Notes: a model not told the origin generated them from the letters alone. A stretch of 64,000 bases of DNA from Candidatus Zixiibacteriota bacterium (GCA_022614805.1 JAKEHY010000017.1:1-64000), one strand, 5' to 3'; shown: positions 17,023 through 25,710, numbered from the stretch's first letter. Program-made: numbers and translations.

Positions 17023-19170
17023 TTAATCCTTTTCCGAGTCCACGAGGCCGTACGGCAACCGCGCCGGCAGATCCCGCACCGTGCTTTTCAACTCCGACAC
17101 TTTCTGCACCGTTTTGTGAATGCGGTCGGCCTGCTTTTCGATGATGCCCAAATAGCGGGAAATCTCCGGCGGAGGGTTCTCCAACTTCAGGCGGATCAGG
17201 TCAATGGCTCCCAAAACGGCGGTGAGCGGGTTGTTGATGGAGTAATTCAGGTTGGGAAAAAACTCGAGGGCTTCAGAAGAGCGGCGGGCGGACACGATTT
17301 GGGCCTCGATGGCCTTCAAACGCTCCCCGGCCCGCTTCTGGGCGTCCCGGCGGGAAAGACCGGAAAGGCTCAAAGCGACCTGGTCGGAGATTCCCCGTGC
17401 AAAAGCCAAATCCTGAGGTGAAAAGGCCCGGCGCTTCCAGCTGCGCATCTCTCCCAAGGAAACCAGGCCGAGGGGGCGCCCCTCCATCTCCAGGGGGATT
17501 AAAACCGCCGCCTGTACCCGCCGGGCCAACGATTTGACTTTTTCCTCCTCCGACATCACCGCCTCCGGGTCCTCCTCGTTGACCAAAACCATCCGGTGTT
17601 CGTTCAAAGCCATCCGGTGCCAGGGAAGCTGGGCTAAGGGAACCTCCTTTTCCAACTGCAGTTCGGGCGAGATGTCCCGCAGGGCGGAAAAGCTGACGGT
17701 TTCCAAAACTTCCGGCCCCAGCTTCCAGAAGCGGCTGAAGGTCACCGGCAACTCCTGGGTCAAAACCTCCCCGGCCTGGGAGAAAAGCTTTTTTTCGTCG
17801 GTGGTGTTCAAAAGCAGGCGTGAGCTTTCCACGAAGGAGAAAAGCCGCCGTTCGGTTTCCTCGGCCAAAAGTTTTTCCTGAAAACGCAAGGCCAGGATGC
17901 GGGCCCCCTCGCACAAGCTGTGAAAAAACCGCTCTTCTTCCTCCCCCCAGGCCGGCTGCTTTTCAAAAGCGAGGGCCAAACCGAACGCCCAGCGGTGGGG
18001 GAGTTCGGAGGCCTTGAAGACATAACTTTTGGCTCCGAGGGAAGCCAAAAACCGTTCCTCGGGCGTCTGCGGCGCGAACGCGCTTCTGCGCAGGCAGATG
18101 GTGTGCCCTCCCAAAGGAAGCGAAAGCCAGCTCGTTTCCCCCGAATGGAAGGGAATTTTGTCGGAAAGCAGCCGGCCCGAAGGCCCGACGGTGAAGCGCC
18201 GCACCCGCAGCCCCTTCGGCTCCAAAATGGAGAAAATCAAAAAATCGGCGGAAAGGGCTTCCCCGGCCTGCCGGAAAAAATCGGGCAGGAGTTTCTCTGG
18301 ATTGGAGGAATCCCCCGAGGCGCCCAGAATTTTTTCGCTGAAGCGCAAGCACTTTTCCTGCCGGGCCAGATAGCCGGAAATCAAAAGGCTCTGGAAGGCG
18401 GAGCCCAGAAAGGTGGAAAGGTGAGCGAAAAGGGCCCGTTCCTCCGTCAAAAAGGGCTCGGAGGAGGGATAAAAGAGAGCCAGGATGCCGACCGTTCCCC
18501 CCTGCGCCAGAATGGGGATGAAGACCGCTTTGGCCATCCGTTCCTCCGGCTCGAAAAGCCGGTAGTAGTCGTTGTAGATTTCCAAGTCTTTGGTGATGTA
18601 GGAAGGGACCGCCGAGCGGACGGCCTGGTAGAACCAGTTTTTTTCCAGGGAAATGGCGCGGACGGATTCGGTTTTATTTGGACTCAATTTGGTGGCGGCC
18701 AGAAAATCGAGCGAACCCCCGTCCGGTGAAACCTTCCAGAGAAAGGCCCGGCTGGAAGGGTCGGCGTAAGCTTCGACCAGCAACTCGCAAAAAGCCCGAA
18801 AGTTTTTGGCCCGTTCGAACCTTTCTCCCAGCTCCACCAGCTGGCTTACGGATTGCCCTATCCGCTGTAGACGTCCCTTTTCCGAACTGACCTTGCGGGC
18901 AAAACTTCCGAGACCGGCCAAAACCAGCCCCAGCCCGGCGGCGCCTGTGACATAGGACAAAAAGCGCACCAGCCCGGGCGGTTTTGTTCCGAAAACTTCG
19001 CCGGATGCCGCCATAAAGAGAACCGACAGGCACAAAACGGCCGAACCCCAGAAAAGCTCCCGCTGGGGGGCGGAACCCAGGTAGTCCAATTTTTTGAGCT
19101 TGAAATACCAGAAGAAGAAAACCGCAAAGGCGGCGGCGAAAAGAAAGGCGCCTAAAATTAGCTCCGGCAT
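17023..19170 (-). CDS. Membrane-bound multi-GAF sensor with degenerate histidine-kinase dimerisation domain
   Basis: The 715-residue protein has three N-terminal membrane segments (about 5-23, 41-56, 70-90), a coiled region, and two or three GAF-like domains (about 110-265, 280-420, 440-605). Its C-terminal helix pair matches a DHp domain, but the H-box reads LNYSINNPLTAVLG where kinases have (A)HEINNPL, so the phosphoacceptor His is Tyr (Y643). No ATP-binding domain follows; the protein stops after the second DHp helix. It cannot autophosphorylate. Most likely it senses a signal and steers the hybrid kinase encoded immediately downstream, perhaps by forming mixed dimers. The ATG at 19170 has a strong GAGGAGG site. 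Confidence 0.85.
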   Translation of the reverse strand: MPELILGAFLFAAAFAVFFFWYFKLKKLDYLGSAPQRELFWGSAVLCLSVLFMAASGEVFGTKPPGLVRFLSYVTGAAGLGLVLAGLGSFARKVSSEKGRLQRIGQSVSQLVELGERFERAKNFRAFCELLVEAYADPSSRAFLWKVSPDGGSLDFLAATKLSPNKTESVRAISLEKNWFYQAVRSAVPSYITKDLEIYNDYYRLFEPEERMAKAVFIPILAQGGTVGILALFYPSSEPFLTEERALFAHLSTFLGSAFQSLLISGYLARQEKCLRFSEKILGASGDSSNPEKLLPDFFRQAGEALSADFLIFSILEPKGLRVRRFTVGPSGRLLSDKIPFHSGETSWLSLPLGGHTICLRRSAFAPQTPEERFLASLGAKSYVFKASELPHRWAFGLALAFEKQPAWGEEEERFFHSLCEGARILALRFQEKLLAEETERRLFSFVESSRLLLNTTDEKKLFSQAGEVLTQELPVTFSRFWKLGPEVLETVSFSALRDISPELQLEKEVPLAQLPWHRMALNEHRMVLVNEEDPEAVMSEEEKVKSLARRVQAAVLIPLEMEGRPLGLVSLGEMRSWKRRAFSPQDLAFARGISDQVALSLSGLSRRDAQKRAGERLKAIEAQIVSARRSSEALEFFPNLNYSINNPLTAVLGAIDLIRLKLENPPPEISRYLGIIEKQADRIHKTVQKVSELKSTVRDLPARLPYGLVDSEKD

Positions 19171-19343
19171 AAAACCTCCTCGTTAAAGCTCCAAAGACCG
19201 TTTGGTCGTGCCCCCAATAGCTTCCAATGTCTTCGACCCATCTATATTAAGTATCGGCGGGATAGGGTTTTAGTTAAGCTTGGTCAGGAAGAGGTTAGCT
19301 TTCACATACGGAAGCCTGCACCGGTCAAGTTAAAAAAATACCC

Positions 19344-19373
19344 AGAAAAAAACCCCACTTACAAACAGCGGGC
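19344..19373 (-). terminator. Probable terminator of the leftward TetR/SDR gene run
   Basis: On the minus strand a short CCCGCT/AGTGGG stem (one wobble) is followed by GTTTTTTT, about 90 bases after the last gene at 19461. The rest of the 19171-19460 gap shows no gene. Confidence 0.5.
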
Positions 19374-19460
19374 TTTTAAACTGAATCAGAAAAGCAGGCT
19401 TAAGAACTAAATTTCGGTTCCCAGCCAGCGGGGCTGACTGCTTGAATCAGAGCGGCCGGG

Positions 19461-19976
19461 CTATTTTTTCCTCTCGTACTGGAAGGTTTCCGTGTAGGCG
19501 TCCTTGCCGTATTCCCGCCAGGTCCAATCCTGCGACATATGCTTTTTATCTTGGAAGGTAAACACCAGCCGGTGCATATGGCCGGAATCGGGAGGGGCGA
19601 GATTGGTGGCATCCAGATAAGAAAAAGCAAGGGAATTGACTTCGTCGGAGACCGGCTGGGCTTTCATCCGGGGCTGGTTGTTGGCCGAGCAGTAGTGGGT
19701 CATCATCAACTGCTCGCCGTCCATGTGGTAAACCGTTACCATCGTACCTTCCCCCTTCTTCCCCATTTCCAGCGTTTCCATAAGCGCGCTGCCGTTGGAA
19801 ACGAGCTTGTAGGAAGTTTTTACCGTCTGGCCGTCCCTGGTTTTGGCCTGCCATTCACCGGCCAGGGTTTTCAACTTTTCAAAAGCGGGCAAAGTTTTGG
19901 GGGCTTTGGGTTTTTCATCGGCAAAGAGCATTGCCCCCGTCAAAACCAAGCTCAATAAGATACTTAAAACTTTCAT
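19461..19976 (-). CDS. Exported lipocalin-like/DUF1579-type protein
   Basis: The 171-residue protein has a signal peptide (LSILLSLVLTGAMLFADE). The domain begins with FEKLKTLAGEWQAK and includes YKLVSNGSALMETL, MVTVYHMDGEQLMMTHYC and SANNQPRMKA. This pattern (LAGEW, SxGSAL, YHxDG, THYC, NQPRM) recurs in periplasmic proteins of unknown role with a small-molecule-binding barrel. AAGGAGG precedes the ATG. It is the last gene of the run that starts with the TetR gene at 24663. Confidence 0.75.
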   Translation of the reverse strand: MKVLSILLSLVLTGAMLFADEKPKAPKTLPAFEKLKTLAGEWQAKTRDGQTVKTSYKLVSNGSALMETLEMGKKGEGTMVTVYHMDGEQLMMTHYCSANNQPRMKAQPVSDEVNSLAFSYLDATNLAPPDSGHMHRLVFTFQDKKHMSQDWTWREYGKDAYTETFQYERKK

Positions 19977-20077
19977 ACCTGCCTCCTTATGGGTTGCGAG
20001 ATTTTGCTTTTCCCCACTGCAAAGTGCAATAAAAGTCCCCCTTCGTCAACCCCCCGCGTCCGTTGGGGCTGGCCCTT

Positions 20078-20431
20078 TTAACGCCTTGCCGCCTTACGCT
20101 TGGAATTTTTGGGGAGGGTGGAAGCGTATTCGACGGCTCCGGTTATCCAGGAGGAGAGGGATTTTTCCGTGCGGCAGCCGGCGGGGCCGACAAAGACGAA
20201 TCCCTTGAGGGGGTGGCCGGTGAAATCCATCGGCCGGACGTGGGGCCGGGCCAGCGCCTTCTTATGGTTTTCCGCTCCGACCCGCAGCACCAGGTCATCC
20301 TTCAAAACGCCGCAAATCATTTTGCCTTGGAGCATAAAGCAAAGCCCGCCGAACATTTTCTTTTCGTCGAACCCCTTCCTCCCGGCCAGAAGATTCCGGA
20401 CCCGTCCGGCCAGTTTTTCATCGTAGGCCAA
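20078..20431 (-). CDS. TfoX/Sxy N-terminal domain protein
   Basis: The 117-residue protein shows the TfoX_N fold: KKMFGGLCFMLQGKMICGVL, LVLRVG and MDFTGHPLKGFVFVGP, then a basic tail. In Haemophilus-type bacteria TfoX is a competence regulator; stand-alone TfoX_N proteins in other phyla mostly have unknown roles. The start is TTG at 20431, supported by a GGAGTG about 10 bases upstream. It follows the SDR gene by 28 bases. Confidence 0.82.
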   Translation of the reverse strand: MAYDEKLAGRVRNLLAGRKGFDEKKMFGGLCFMLQGKMICGVLKDDLVLRVGAENHKKALARPHVRPMDFTGHPLKGFVFVGPAGCRTEKSLSSWITGAVEYASTLPKNSKRKAARR

Positions 20432-20458
20432 AGGCGCTCACTCCAGTTTCAATCCTAA

Positions 20459-21214
20459 TTATACCTCAACCGGTTGGGGAAGCATAGTGGACCAAGCTTT
20501 TTCAAGTCCCTTGGCATCGGCTTTCAGTTTGGCTGCAAAATCCAGGGAGACCTTATCGGGATAGACCTCTTCCGCACCGGACTCAATCCCCAAAAAAATT
20601 TCCCGGGCCACCTGTTGCGGTGTTTCCTTTTCGATATCCAATCGGGCCGCCATATCCGTGTCAATGGGCCCTGGATAAACACAGATGACGCGCGTGCCTT
20701 GGGCGCTTAATTCTCCGCGAACGCTTTGGGTCAGGGAATGGACCGCGGCCTTGGTGGCGCAGTAGGTGCCGAAGGCGGGAATGCCGAGTAAGCCCCCAAC
20801 GGAGGAAATGTTAACCAACACTCCGCCTTCGTTTTTAGCCAAGATGGGGGCGAAGGCGCGCGTCATATTCATCAGTCCAAAATAATTGACCTCCATTTCG
20901 GCCCGGGCCGATTTTGAATCGGCGGCGGAAATGACCCCGGTGTAATTAGCGATGCCGGCATTGTTGATAAGAATTTGCGTATCCGGCGCGCTTCTTGCCG
21001 CAGCCCTTATTTGCTCTTCGCTGGTTACATCCAGGCGCACGGCCACGACTTTTCCCTTTGAGGCAGCTACCAACTCTTTCAGGGCTTCCGTGTTTCGGGC
21101 GGCAGCATACACTTTGGCCGCGCCGCTTTTTATCAATTCTTCAACGATGGCCCGACCGATGCCACGGTTGGAGCCGGTGACAAAGCATACGGAACCCTTA
21201 AGTTGCATATCCAT
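20459..21214 (-). CDS. Short-chain dehydrogenase/reductase (classical SDR)
   Basis: This 251-residue NAD(P)-dependent oxidoreductase has the TGSNRGIG cofactor motif, NNAGIANYTG, the catalytic serine in VNISSVGGLLG and the YCATKAAVHS active-site pair, then the PGPIDTDMA loop. AARNTEAL after the second strand favours NADP. Substrate cannot be told from sequence. GGAGGTAATCC precedes the ATG. It lies in the putative TetR-controlled run. Confidence 0.9.
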   Translation of the reverse strand: MDMQLKGSVCFVTGSNRGIGRAIVEELIKSGAAKVYAAARNTEALKELVAASKGKVVAVRLDVTSEEQIRAAARSAPDTQILINNAGIANYTGVISAADSKSARAEMEVNYFGLMNMTRAFAPILAKNEGGVLVNISSVGGLLGIPAFGTYCATKAAVHSLTQSVRGELSAQGTRVICVYPGPIDTDMAARLDIEKETPQQVAREIFLGIESGAEEVYPDKVSLDFAAKLKADAKGLEKAWSTMLPQPVEV

Positions 21215-21338
21215 GGATTACCTCCTTTAGTTTGTGAAAGCACGCTGACGTGATTGCACCCTGTCTCGAGTTTCCCGGCCGCCCCCTCCGTAGATTACGG
21301 CGTTCTTGTCATTTAGTAACATTTCAGTCCTCCTTATC

Positions 21339-22268
21339 TCAGGCTTTCGTCGCGAACAGGTTTGGCTGATTCTTACCCGTGGTGATCAGCGTGCGCAAAT
21401 TGCCGTTTATGAGCATGCCCCAGGCGCTCGAGCATTCGCTGTAACATTCATACGCCGGCACCAAGCCCACGTGCGTGAATCGGACTTCGGTTATACCGTC
21501 CTTTTCGGAAATTTCAAAGACGATTTTTGTGCCCGTCCACTCGCTCTTGTGTTCGACAAAATCCAGTTGAGCCTCTAAAACATGCCAAACGACTCTTTTA
21601 CCGGGAATTAATTCCGTTATCTCCTGTTTGCTGTAGTGAGCGCCCGGGTAACGGTACGTGAACTGGGAGCCGAGTTTGTCCGTGTTGCCCTCGATTTCCC
21701 CCGACCACCACCCCCGGACGTTGTTGATGGCAGCGAAGGCTTCTTCGGGGGTATGGTCTATCAAGAAGGCCGTGGTATAGCTTGGCGTTTTCTCGGGGTT
21801 TTCTATACCGTGTTTGTTTGCAATTTGCTCGTTTTGGTTGGGCTGGCCCTTGCCCTTGGTAATCAGATTGCGCAGGCTGCCCTTGATGTAGGTGCCCCAG
21901 GCGTCCGAGCAGACGCTGTAGCATTCGTATGCGGGGATGAGGCCTACGTGCGTGAAGCGAACTTCCGTTTTGTCGCCCTTTTTGGCGATTTCAAAGACAA
22001 TGTCGGTGTCCTTCCACTCGCTTTTGTCTTTTACGAAGTTAAAGTAGTTGTCAACAACATGCCAGGCAACCTTTTTACCTGGAACAAGTTCGGTGATTTT
22101 CATGGTGCAGCGGTGGACGTCTTGATAGTGGTACTTAAATTCACCGAGTTGGTCGGTCCGGCCCTCAATTTCTTCCGACCACCATCCGCGAACGTTATTG
22201 ATGGCGTCGAAGGCCTCTTTTGGGGTTTGGTCCACCAAAAAGGCCGTGGTGTAGTTTTGATCGCTCAT
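21339..22268 (-). CDS. Tandem SRPBCC (START-like/AHSA1) protein, two fused copies
   Basis: The 309-residue protein contains two homologous START-like hydrophobic-pocket domains. Each has TTAFL(V/I)D(Q/H)TP(K/E)EAF, AINNVRGWWS(E/G)EIEG, IVFEI and EVRFTHVGL(I/V)PAYECY. The copies span about residues 3-140 and 160-300, joined by a Gln/Asn/Lys-rich linker. I start at 22268 because GGAGGTGA lies 7 bases upstream; the longer in-frame start at 22310 lacks support. Single-domain relatives usually bind lipids or aromatic ligands; internal duplication is uncommon. It is part of the run behind the TetR gene. Confidence 0.85.
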   Translation of the reverse strand: MSDQNYTTAFLVDQTPKEAFDAINNVRGWWSEEIEGRTDQLGEFKYHYQDVHRCTMKITELVPGKKVAWHVVDNYFNFVKDKSEWKDTDIVFEIAKKGDKTEVRFTHVGLIPAYECYSVCSDAWGTYIKGSLRNLITKGKGQPNQNEQIANKHGIENPEKTPSYTTAFLIDHTPEEAFAAINNVRGWWSGEIEGNTDKLGSQFTYRYPGAHYSKQEITELIPGKRVVWHVLEAQLDFVEHKSEWTGTKIVFEISEKDGITEVRFTHVGLVPAYECYSECSSAWGMLINGNLRTLITTGKNQPNLFATKA

Positions 22269-22443
22269 GCTTCTCACCTCCGTTTTGGACTTCGTTTGTT
22301 CGACTTTCATTTTCCTCTCCTTCTTTTTGAACTCTCGGGACGGCCTTCCTGCCGAAAGTTTTCAACCTAATTCGTCTCACGACGAACGCCGCAACTCCCC
22401 CGAAGTCGCGGTTGAAATCGCGGCCGAATGTGATTTTGGTTGG

Positions 22444-22737
22444 CTACATAACCTGATATATCTCCCGACTGCCGGTTAGATACATCTCCTGGTAACCGGC
22501 CATTTTCGCCATGGCTTCCTTCATTTCCTTGGACTCCTGTTTGTATTTCTCCCAGCTCTTTTCGTAGGCGGTCAGATTTTCATATTTGGATACCATGACC
22601 ACTTTGTTGAACTGGCCGGTCATATCAGTCATAACGTTGACTACGTCCTCGTTTCCGGCCATGGCTTCTTTGAACATTTTCGCCAATTTAGAGGCGTTAC
22701 CCGGTTTGCAGATAAAAATATCGTGGACAATAATCAT
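22444..22737 (-). CDS. Small ferredoxin-like (NIPSNAP/ABM-type) protein
   Basis: The 97-residue protein has the pattern of a dimeric alpha/beta barrel: IIVHDIFICKPGNASKLAKM, QFNKVVMVSKYENL and a charged helix KYKQESKEMKEAMAKM. Relatives include antibiotic-biosynthesis monooxygenases and NIPSNAP proteins, but no catalytic residue can be assigned. The start at 22737 has a GGTGGTG site and lies next to the stop of the upstream gene at 22739, so the two are coupled. Confidence 0.7.
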   Translation of the reverse strand: MIIVHDIFICKPGNASKLAKMFKEAMAGNEDVVNVMTDMTGQFNKVVMVSKYENLTAYEKSWEKYKQESKEMKEAMAKMAGYQEMYLTGSREIYQVM

Positions 22738-22738
22738 T

Positions 22739-23515
22739 TTAATCACCACCTTTCTCTTTTGGCAGACACCAGAGGTCATTGATCTTGCAAAGTCTTGCAA
22801 GCATCTCTTCGTACTCTTTGTTAATTGCTGCTCTTTCTGTCAGGCCGAGAGGCTGAATCATGTATCCATGGTGGCCGTGAAGGATAACAAAAGGATACGT
22901 GCCGCCGAGCTCCCCGGCGCCGATGTCTTCACCGGAAACATCGGGGGCGTAGTACATGACGTGTGGGTAGTTTATGGTGATGACACCGTCGCTCTCTTCC
23001 GGGTTGAAGTACGTTCTCAGCACGGGAGACAGCATATATGAGATACCGGCTCGTTCCGGCGCTTTATAGTATCCTGTTTTTTGACGCTCGAGCATGATTT
23101 TCTTGAGATCACCGGGAGGAGTGCCTTTGGCCTGCATCTCGGCTGCGTCAAAGAAGACGCGCATCTGCGCCTTGGCGCCCGCTTTGTCAAAGGAAACCGG
23201 GTAGAGAATATCATCTCTATATTCCGTTAAGGGCCAGGACCCCCTGAACGTATCATCGCCGGTTCGAGCAACAAGGGCGTGGAATCCATTCGTACCCTTG
23301 CGGGCAACTTCGAAGCCCTTGGCCGGGTTCAAAACGTATACGGTTGCGCTGTCTCTTAGGTGCGGCGGCAGCGCGCTTAGGGCGAGCTGAATTTCCAAAT
23401 CGCGCGGCAGCGGCTCGAGTTTATTCATCGCCTTGGGGGTCTGCTTATTTTCCGCGCTCGCGGTCAGCGAGAACAAGAGACCCACAATTACTGCCATTGT
23501 CCGGATCTTTCTCAT
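22739..23515 (-). CDS. Exported protein of unknown function
   Basis: The 258-residue product has a signal peptide (MAVIVGLLFSLTASAE) followed by LPRDLEIQLALSALPPHLRDSATVYVLNPAKGF. It has a central GTNGFHALVAR segment and a C-terminal VILHGHHGYMIQPLGLT segment; clustered histidines there might bind a metal. I do not recognise the family. The ATG at 23515 has an ideal AAGGAGG. It is coupled to the small barrel protein downstream. Confidence 0.7.
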   Translation of the reverse strand: MRKIRTMAVIVGLLFSLTASAENKQTPKAMNKLEPLPRDLEIQLALSALPPHLRDSATVYVLNPAKGFEVARKGTNGFHALVARTGDDTFRGSWPLTEYRDDILYPVSFDKAGAKAQMRVFFDAAEMQAKGTPPGDLKKIMLERQKTGYYKAPERAGISYMLSPVLRTYFNPEESDGVITINYPHVMYYAPDVSGEDIGAGELGGTYPFVILHGHHGYMIQPLGLTERAAINKEYEEMLARLCKINDLWCLPKEKGGD

Positions 23516-23603
23516 CTTGACCTCCTTTTTTCCGGTTTGGATTTCATTTGAGCGGCTTTCATTTCGCTCCACTTCTTTTTGGGGATTGAGAATGCTCTGG
23601 TTA

Positions 23604-24005
23604 TCATGTATGGACCTCTGCATTTTCCAGAATTGCGGTGCCCCAGGGATTGTCCACGGCAATCAGCCAGCGGCCGTCCGGTTGTCGCCGCAGGACATCC
23701 GCGGACAGGCCGCTCATCTGCACCGGCTTGCCATCCGGGCCGGTTCCGGAAAGCGTCCATTCGGAACAGTTGAGCACCAGGTCCCCGGCCTCAACCACGA
23801 CATGTTGCTTGCTTTCCAGGGCGGGCCGCAGGTTGAAAAAACCTTGCAAGGCCTGACGGAGAGCCGCCGGTCCGTTAGCGTTCTTCCCGGGCTCTACTAC
23901 CATTGATGCCTGCGGCTCGTATAACGCCAGGGCCTCTTCAAGATTTCCTCGATTTATTGCCTCAATCAACTGATTGACCGTTTCTACGGGACTACGATTC
24001 GTCAT
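23604..24005 (-). CDS. NTF2-like/SnoaL-type protein (DUF4440 style)
   Basis: The 133-residue protein starts with TVNQLIEAINRGNLEEALALYEPQASMVVEPG and ends in DVLRRQPDGRWLIAVDNPWG, the typical helix-sheet layout of the cone-shaped NTF2 fold. Such proteins are small-molecule isomerases, hydrolases or ligand-binding proteins; no catalytic residues can be named. GGGAGG precedes the ATG at 24005, 10 bases after the TetR stop codon, so it is co-transcribed with the regulator. Confidence 0.82.
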   Translation of the reverse strand: MTNRSPVETVNQLIEAINRGNLEEALALYEPQASMVVEPGKNANGPAALRQALQGFFNLRPALESKQHVVVEAGDLVLNCSEWTLSGTGPDGKPVQMSGLSADVLRRQPDGRWLIAVDNPWGTAILENAEVHT

Positions 24006-24015
24006 ACAACCTCCC

Positions 24016-24663
24016 TTACTCGTTGGTTTTTTTGAACGTGTCTTGCGGCCTTTTTTCCGCAAACAAGCTTTGTAGGTATCTCCTGAAATGTTCGAGGTTA
24101 TCCAGCATCCCTTTCGTATCCTGCGTGGCCTTGGTAAAAATGTGCGAGCCCTGCACTATGGCAAAAAAGTAATGGGCCAGACTATCGGCATCGACGGCTG
24201 CACGGGGCGGATGGGCCCGGGCGGCATCTTCAATCAAACTTTGGAGATATGCAATGTGCCACGAAAAATTTTGGGCGCAGACCGAGCGCAGCTCCGGACT
24301 AGTCAACGCGAGCTCCTGGGTCAAATTGCCGATTAGACAGCTTTTGAGTACCTTCGAGTTTCTTACGGAAGTTGCTATAAAATCCAGATAACCGTACAAA
24401 CGGTCAAGGGGGTCGACAAAAGTGTGGAAAGAGCCGGCCTCGAAGGCCTGCATTTGGCAGTTGCTGAAGTGGTTGATGGCGGCTTTTGCCAACTCCTCTT
24501 TGCTTTCAAAATAATGAAAGAAGCTCCCCTTGGTAACCCCGGCGGCTTCACAAATGCCGTCCACCGAAGTTGCCGTAAACCCCCTCTCCTGCATTAACTT
24601 AACAGCAGATTCTACCAAGTTATCCCTTGTGCTTTGACGTTTAGGTTTATCTTTTGTTTTCAT
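24016..24663 (-). CDS. TetR/AcrR-family transcriptional repressor
   Basis: The 215-residue regulator has a typical N-terminal helix-turn-helix: STRDNLVESAVKLMQERGF, TSVDGICEAAGVTKGSFFHYF and SKEELAKAAI. The C-terminal ligand domain resembles the TetR_C type found in AcuR/NemR-like repressors. The ATG at 24663 lies just downstream of a perfect 8+2+8 inverted repeat overlapping the promoter, which indicates autoregulation. The genes after it (NTF2-like, exported protein, ABM-like, tandem SRPBCC, SDR, TfoX_N, DUF1579-like) all point the same way and may be its regulon. The ligand is unknown. Confidence 0.92.
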   Translation of the reverse strand: MKTKDKPKRQSTRDNLVESAVKLMQERGFTATSVDGICEAAGVTKGSFFHYFESKEELAKAAINHFSNCQMQAFEAGSFHTFVDPLDRLYGYLDFIATSVRNSKVLKSCLIGNLTQELALTSPELRSVCAQNFSWHIAYLQSLIEDAARAHPPRAAVDADSLAHYFFAIVQGSHIFTKATQDTKGMLDNLEHFRRYLQSLFAEKRPQDTFKKTNE

Positions 24664-24666
24664 ATC

Positions 24667-24684
24667 ATACCAACCAGTTGGTAT
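24667..24684 (-). promoter_or_regulatory. TetR-family operator, perfect inverted repeat
   Basis: ATACCAAC and GTTGGTAT arms flank a 2-base centre. The element sits between the -10 box and the start codon of the TetR gene, so a bound repressor would block initiation. Confidence 0.8.
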
Positions 24685-24714
24685 ATTATACGCGCAAAAG
24701 TACCCTTTGGTCAA
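24685..24714 (-). promoter_or_regulatory. Sigma-70 promoter of the TetR gene run
   Basis: On the minus strand TTGACC (24714-24709), an 18-base spacer and a perfect TATAAT (24690-24685) abut the operator. The predicted leader is only about 15 bases. Confidence 0.75.
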
Positions 24715-24841
24715 GAAAAAATTCAATTAAATACTGCTATTTTTATAACTTATTAATTGTTAATAGGTTGCCTAAACACCCACGAGTCGATAAATCAATG
24801 ACATCGGGTACTTAGCTCACATTTACCTAACGACACTCCCA

Positions 24842-25207
24842 TTAAACGTCGACGAAGACTTTGAACCCGCCATAGGCCATACGCTTCACGTCGAAGGGCA
24901 TCGGTTTGTCCTTGTACTTCGGGTCGTTCATAAAGGGATCTTTCATCACTTTGGCGTTCACTTTGTCCCGGTGGGCGCGGGATTTGTAAACGATAAACGA
25001 GAAGGCCATCGTTTCACCGGGCTTAGCCCCGGCCAATTTAAGAAACGGGATTCCTCCCCAGTGATTTTCCGGATCATCTACGAGGCATTCCCGGTAGTCC
25101 AAAGCGCCGTGCTTGCGCCAAACCTTTCCCGCTTCCCGGGCCAGCTTGCGATAGGCCGCCAAGCTTTTCTTTGGAACGGGCAGGATGAATCCATCCACGT
25201 AGCTCAT
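24842..25207 (-). CDS. DUF1428 family protein
   Basis: The 121-residue protein matches DUF1428: MSYVDGFILPVPKKSLAAYR, ARKAGKVWRKHGALDYREC-like start, MAFSFIVYKSRAHRDKVNAK and MPFDVKRMAYGGFKVF. The family has a ferredoxin-like dimeric barrel fold and no assigned reaction. It is among the small proteins that commonly accompany DGPF, DoxX and PhnB-type genes. The ribosome-binding site is weak. Confidence 0.88.
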   Translation of the reverse strand: MSYVDGFILPVPKKSLAAYRKLAREAGKVWRKHGALDYRECLVDDPENHWGGIPFLKLAGAKPGETMAFSFIVYKSRAHRDKVNAKVMKDPFMNDPKYKDKPMPFDVKRMAYGGFKVFVDV

Positions 25208-25235
25208 ATAAATTTTTCTTTGGTTGCGTTCTCCG

Positions 25236-25658
25236 TCATACCCCGCTCACAACCCCTCCGCGTTTGCGGCGAACCAGCGCGTCCAAGCTCCAGTCGCCGG
25301 CACCGCGGGCGGCCATATAGAGATAGATGAAGCAGAACAAAACGGCCGGTTCGCCGTGGTTCTGAATCGGCCAAAAACCGTTCGGCTGGTGAAACTGGAA
25401 GTAGGCCACCGCCATTTCACCGGACAAAATGAAGGCAACCGGCCGGGTGAAAAGGCCGAGCATAATCGCGAGACCGCCAAAGAACTCCAGCACCCCGCCG
25501 ATTCCTATCTGGGACATCAGGGGCGGTTGACCGCCCATTTCGGCGGGTATTCCCCCAAACCAAGCGAACAGTTTCATGCCACCTGCCTGGAGAAACAACA
25601 GACCCGCCACGATGCGAAGCAAAAAGTACGCCGCCTGTGCGATACGGTCTTGGTTCAT
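25236..25658 (-). CDS. DoxX-family membrane protein
   Basis: The 140-residue protein has four membrane spans and the DoxX signature: LLRIVAGLLFLQAGGMKLF, GGVLEFFGGLAIMLGLFTRPVA, GEMAVAYFQFH and AVLFCFIYLYMAARG. DoxX proteins are linked to thiol and redox stress in actinobacteria, but their chemistry is unclear. GGAGGTAATCG precedes the ATG. It is followed after 28 bases by the DUF1428 gene. Confidence 0.92.
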   Translation of the reverse strand: MNQDRIAQAAYFLLRIVAGLLFLQAGGMKLFAWFGGIPAEMGGQPPLMSQIGIGGVLEFFGGLAIMLGLFTRPVAFILSGEMAVAYFQFHQPNGFWPIQNHGEPAVLFCFIYLYMAARGAGDWSLDALVRRKRGGVVSGV

Positions 25659-25710
25659 CGATTACCTCCTGTTTGTAGGACGTGATCATTCAGGCTCGGA
25701 CATCCAACCA

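Noticed and set aside
24408-24420. TGTCGA inside the TetR gene
   Set aside because: It lies within a coding sequence and has no CGACT at the right distance.
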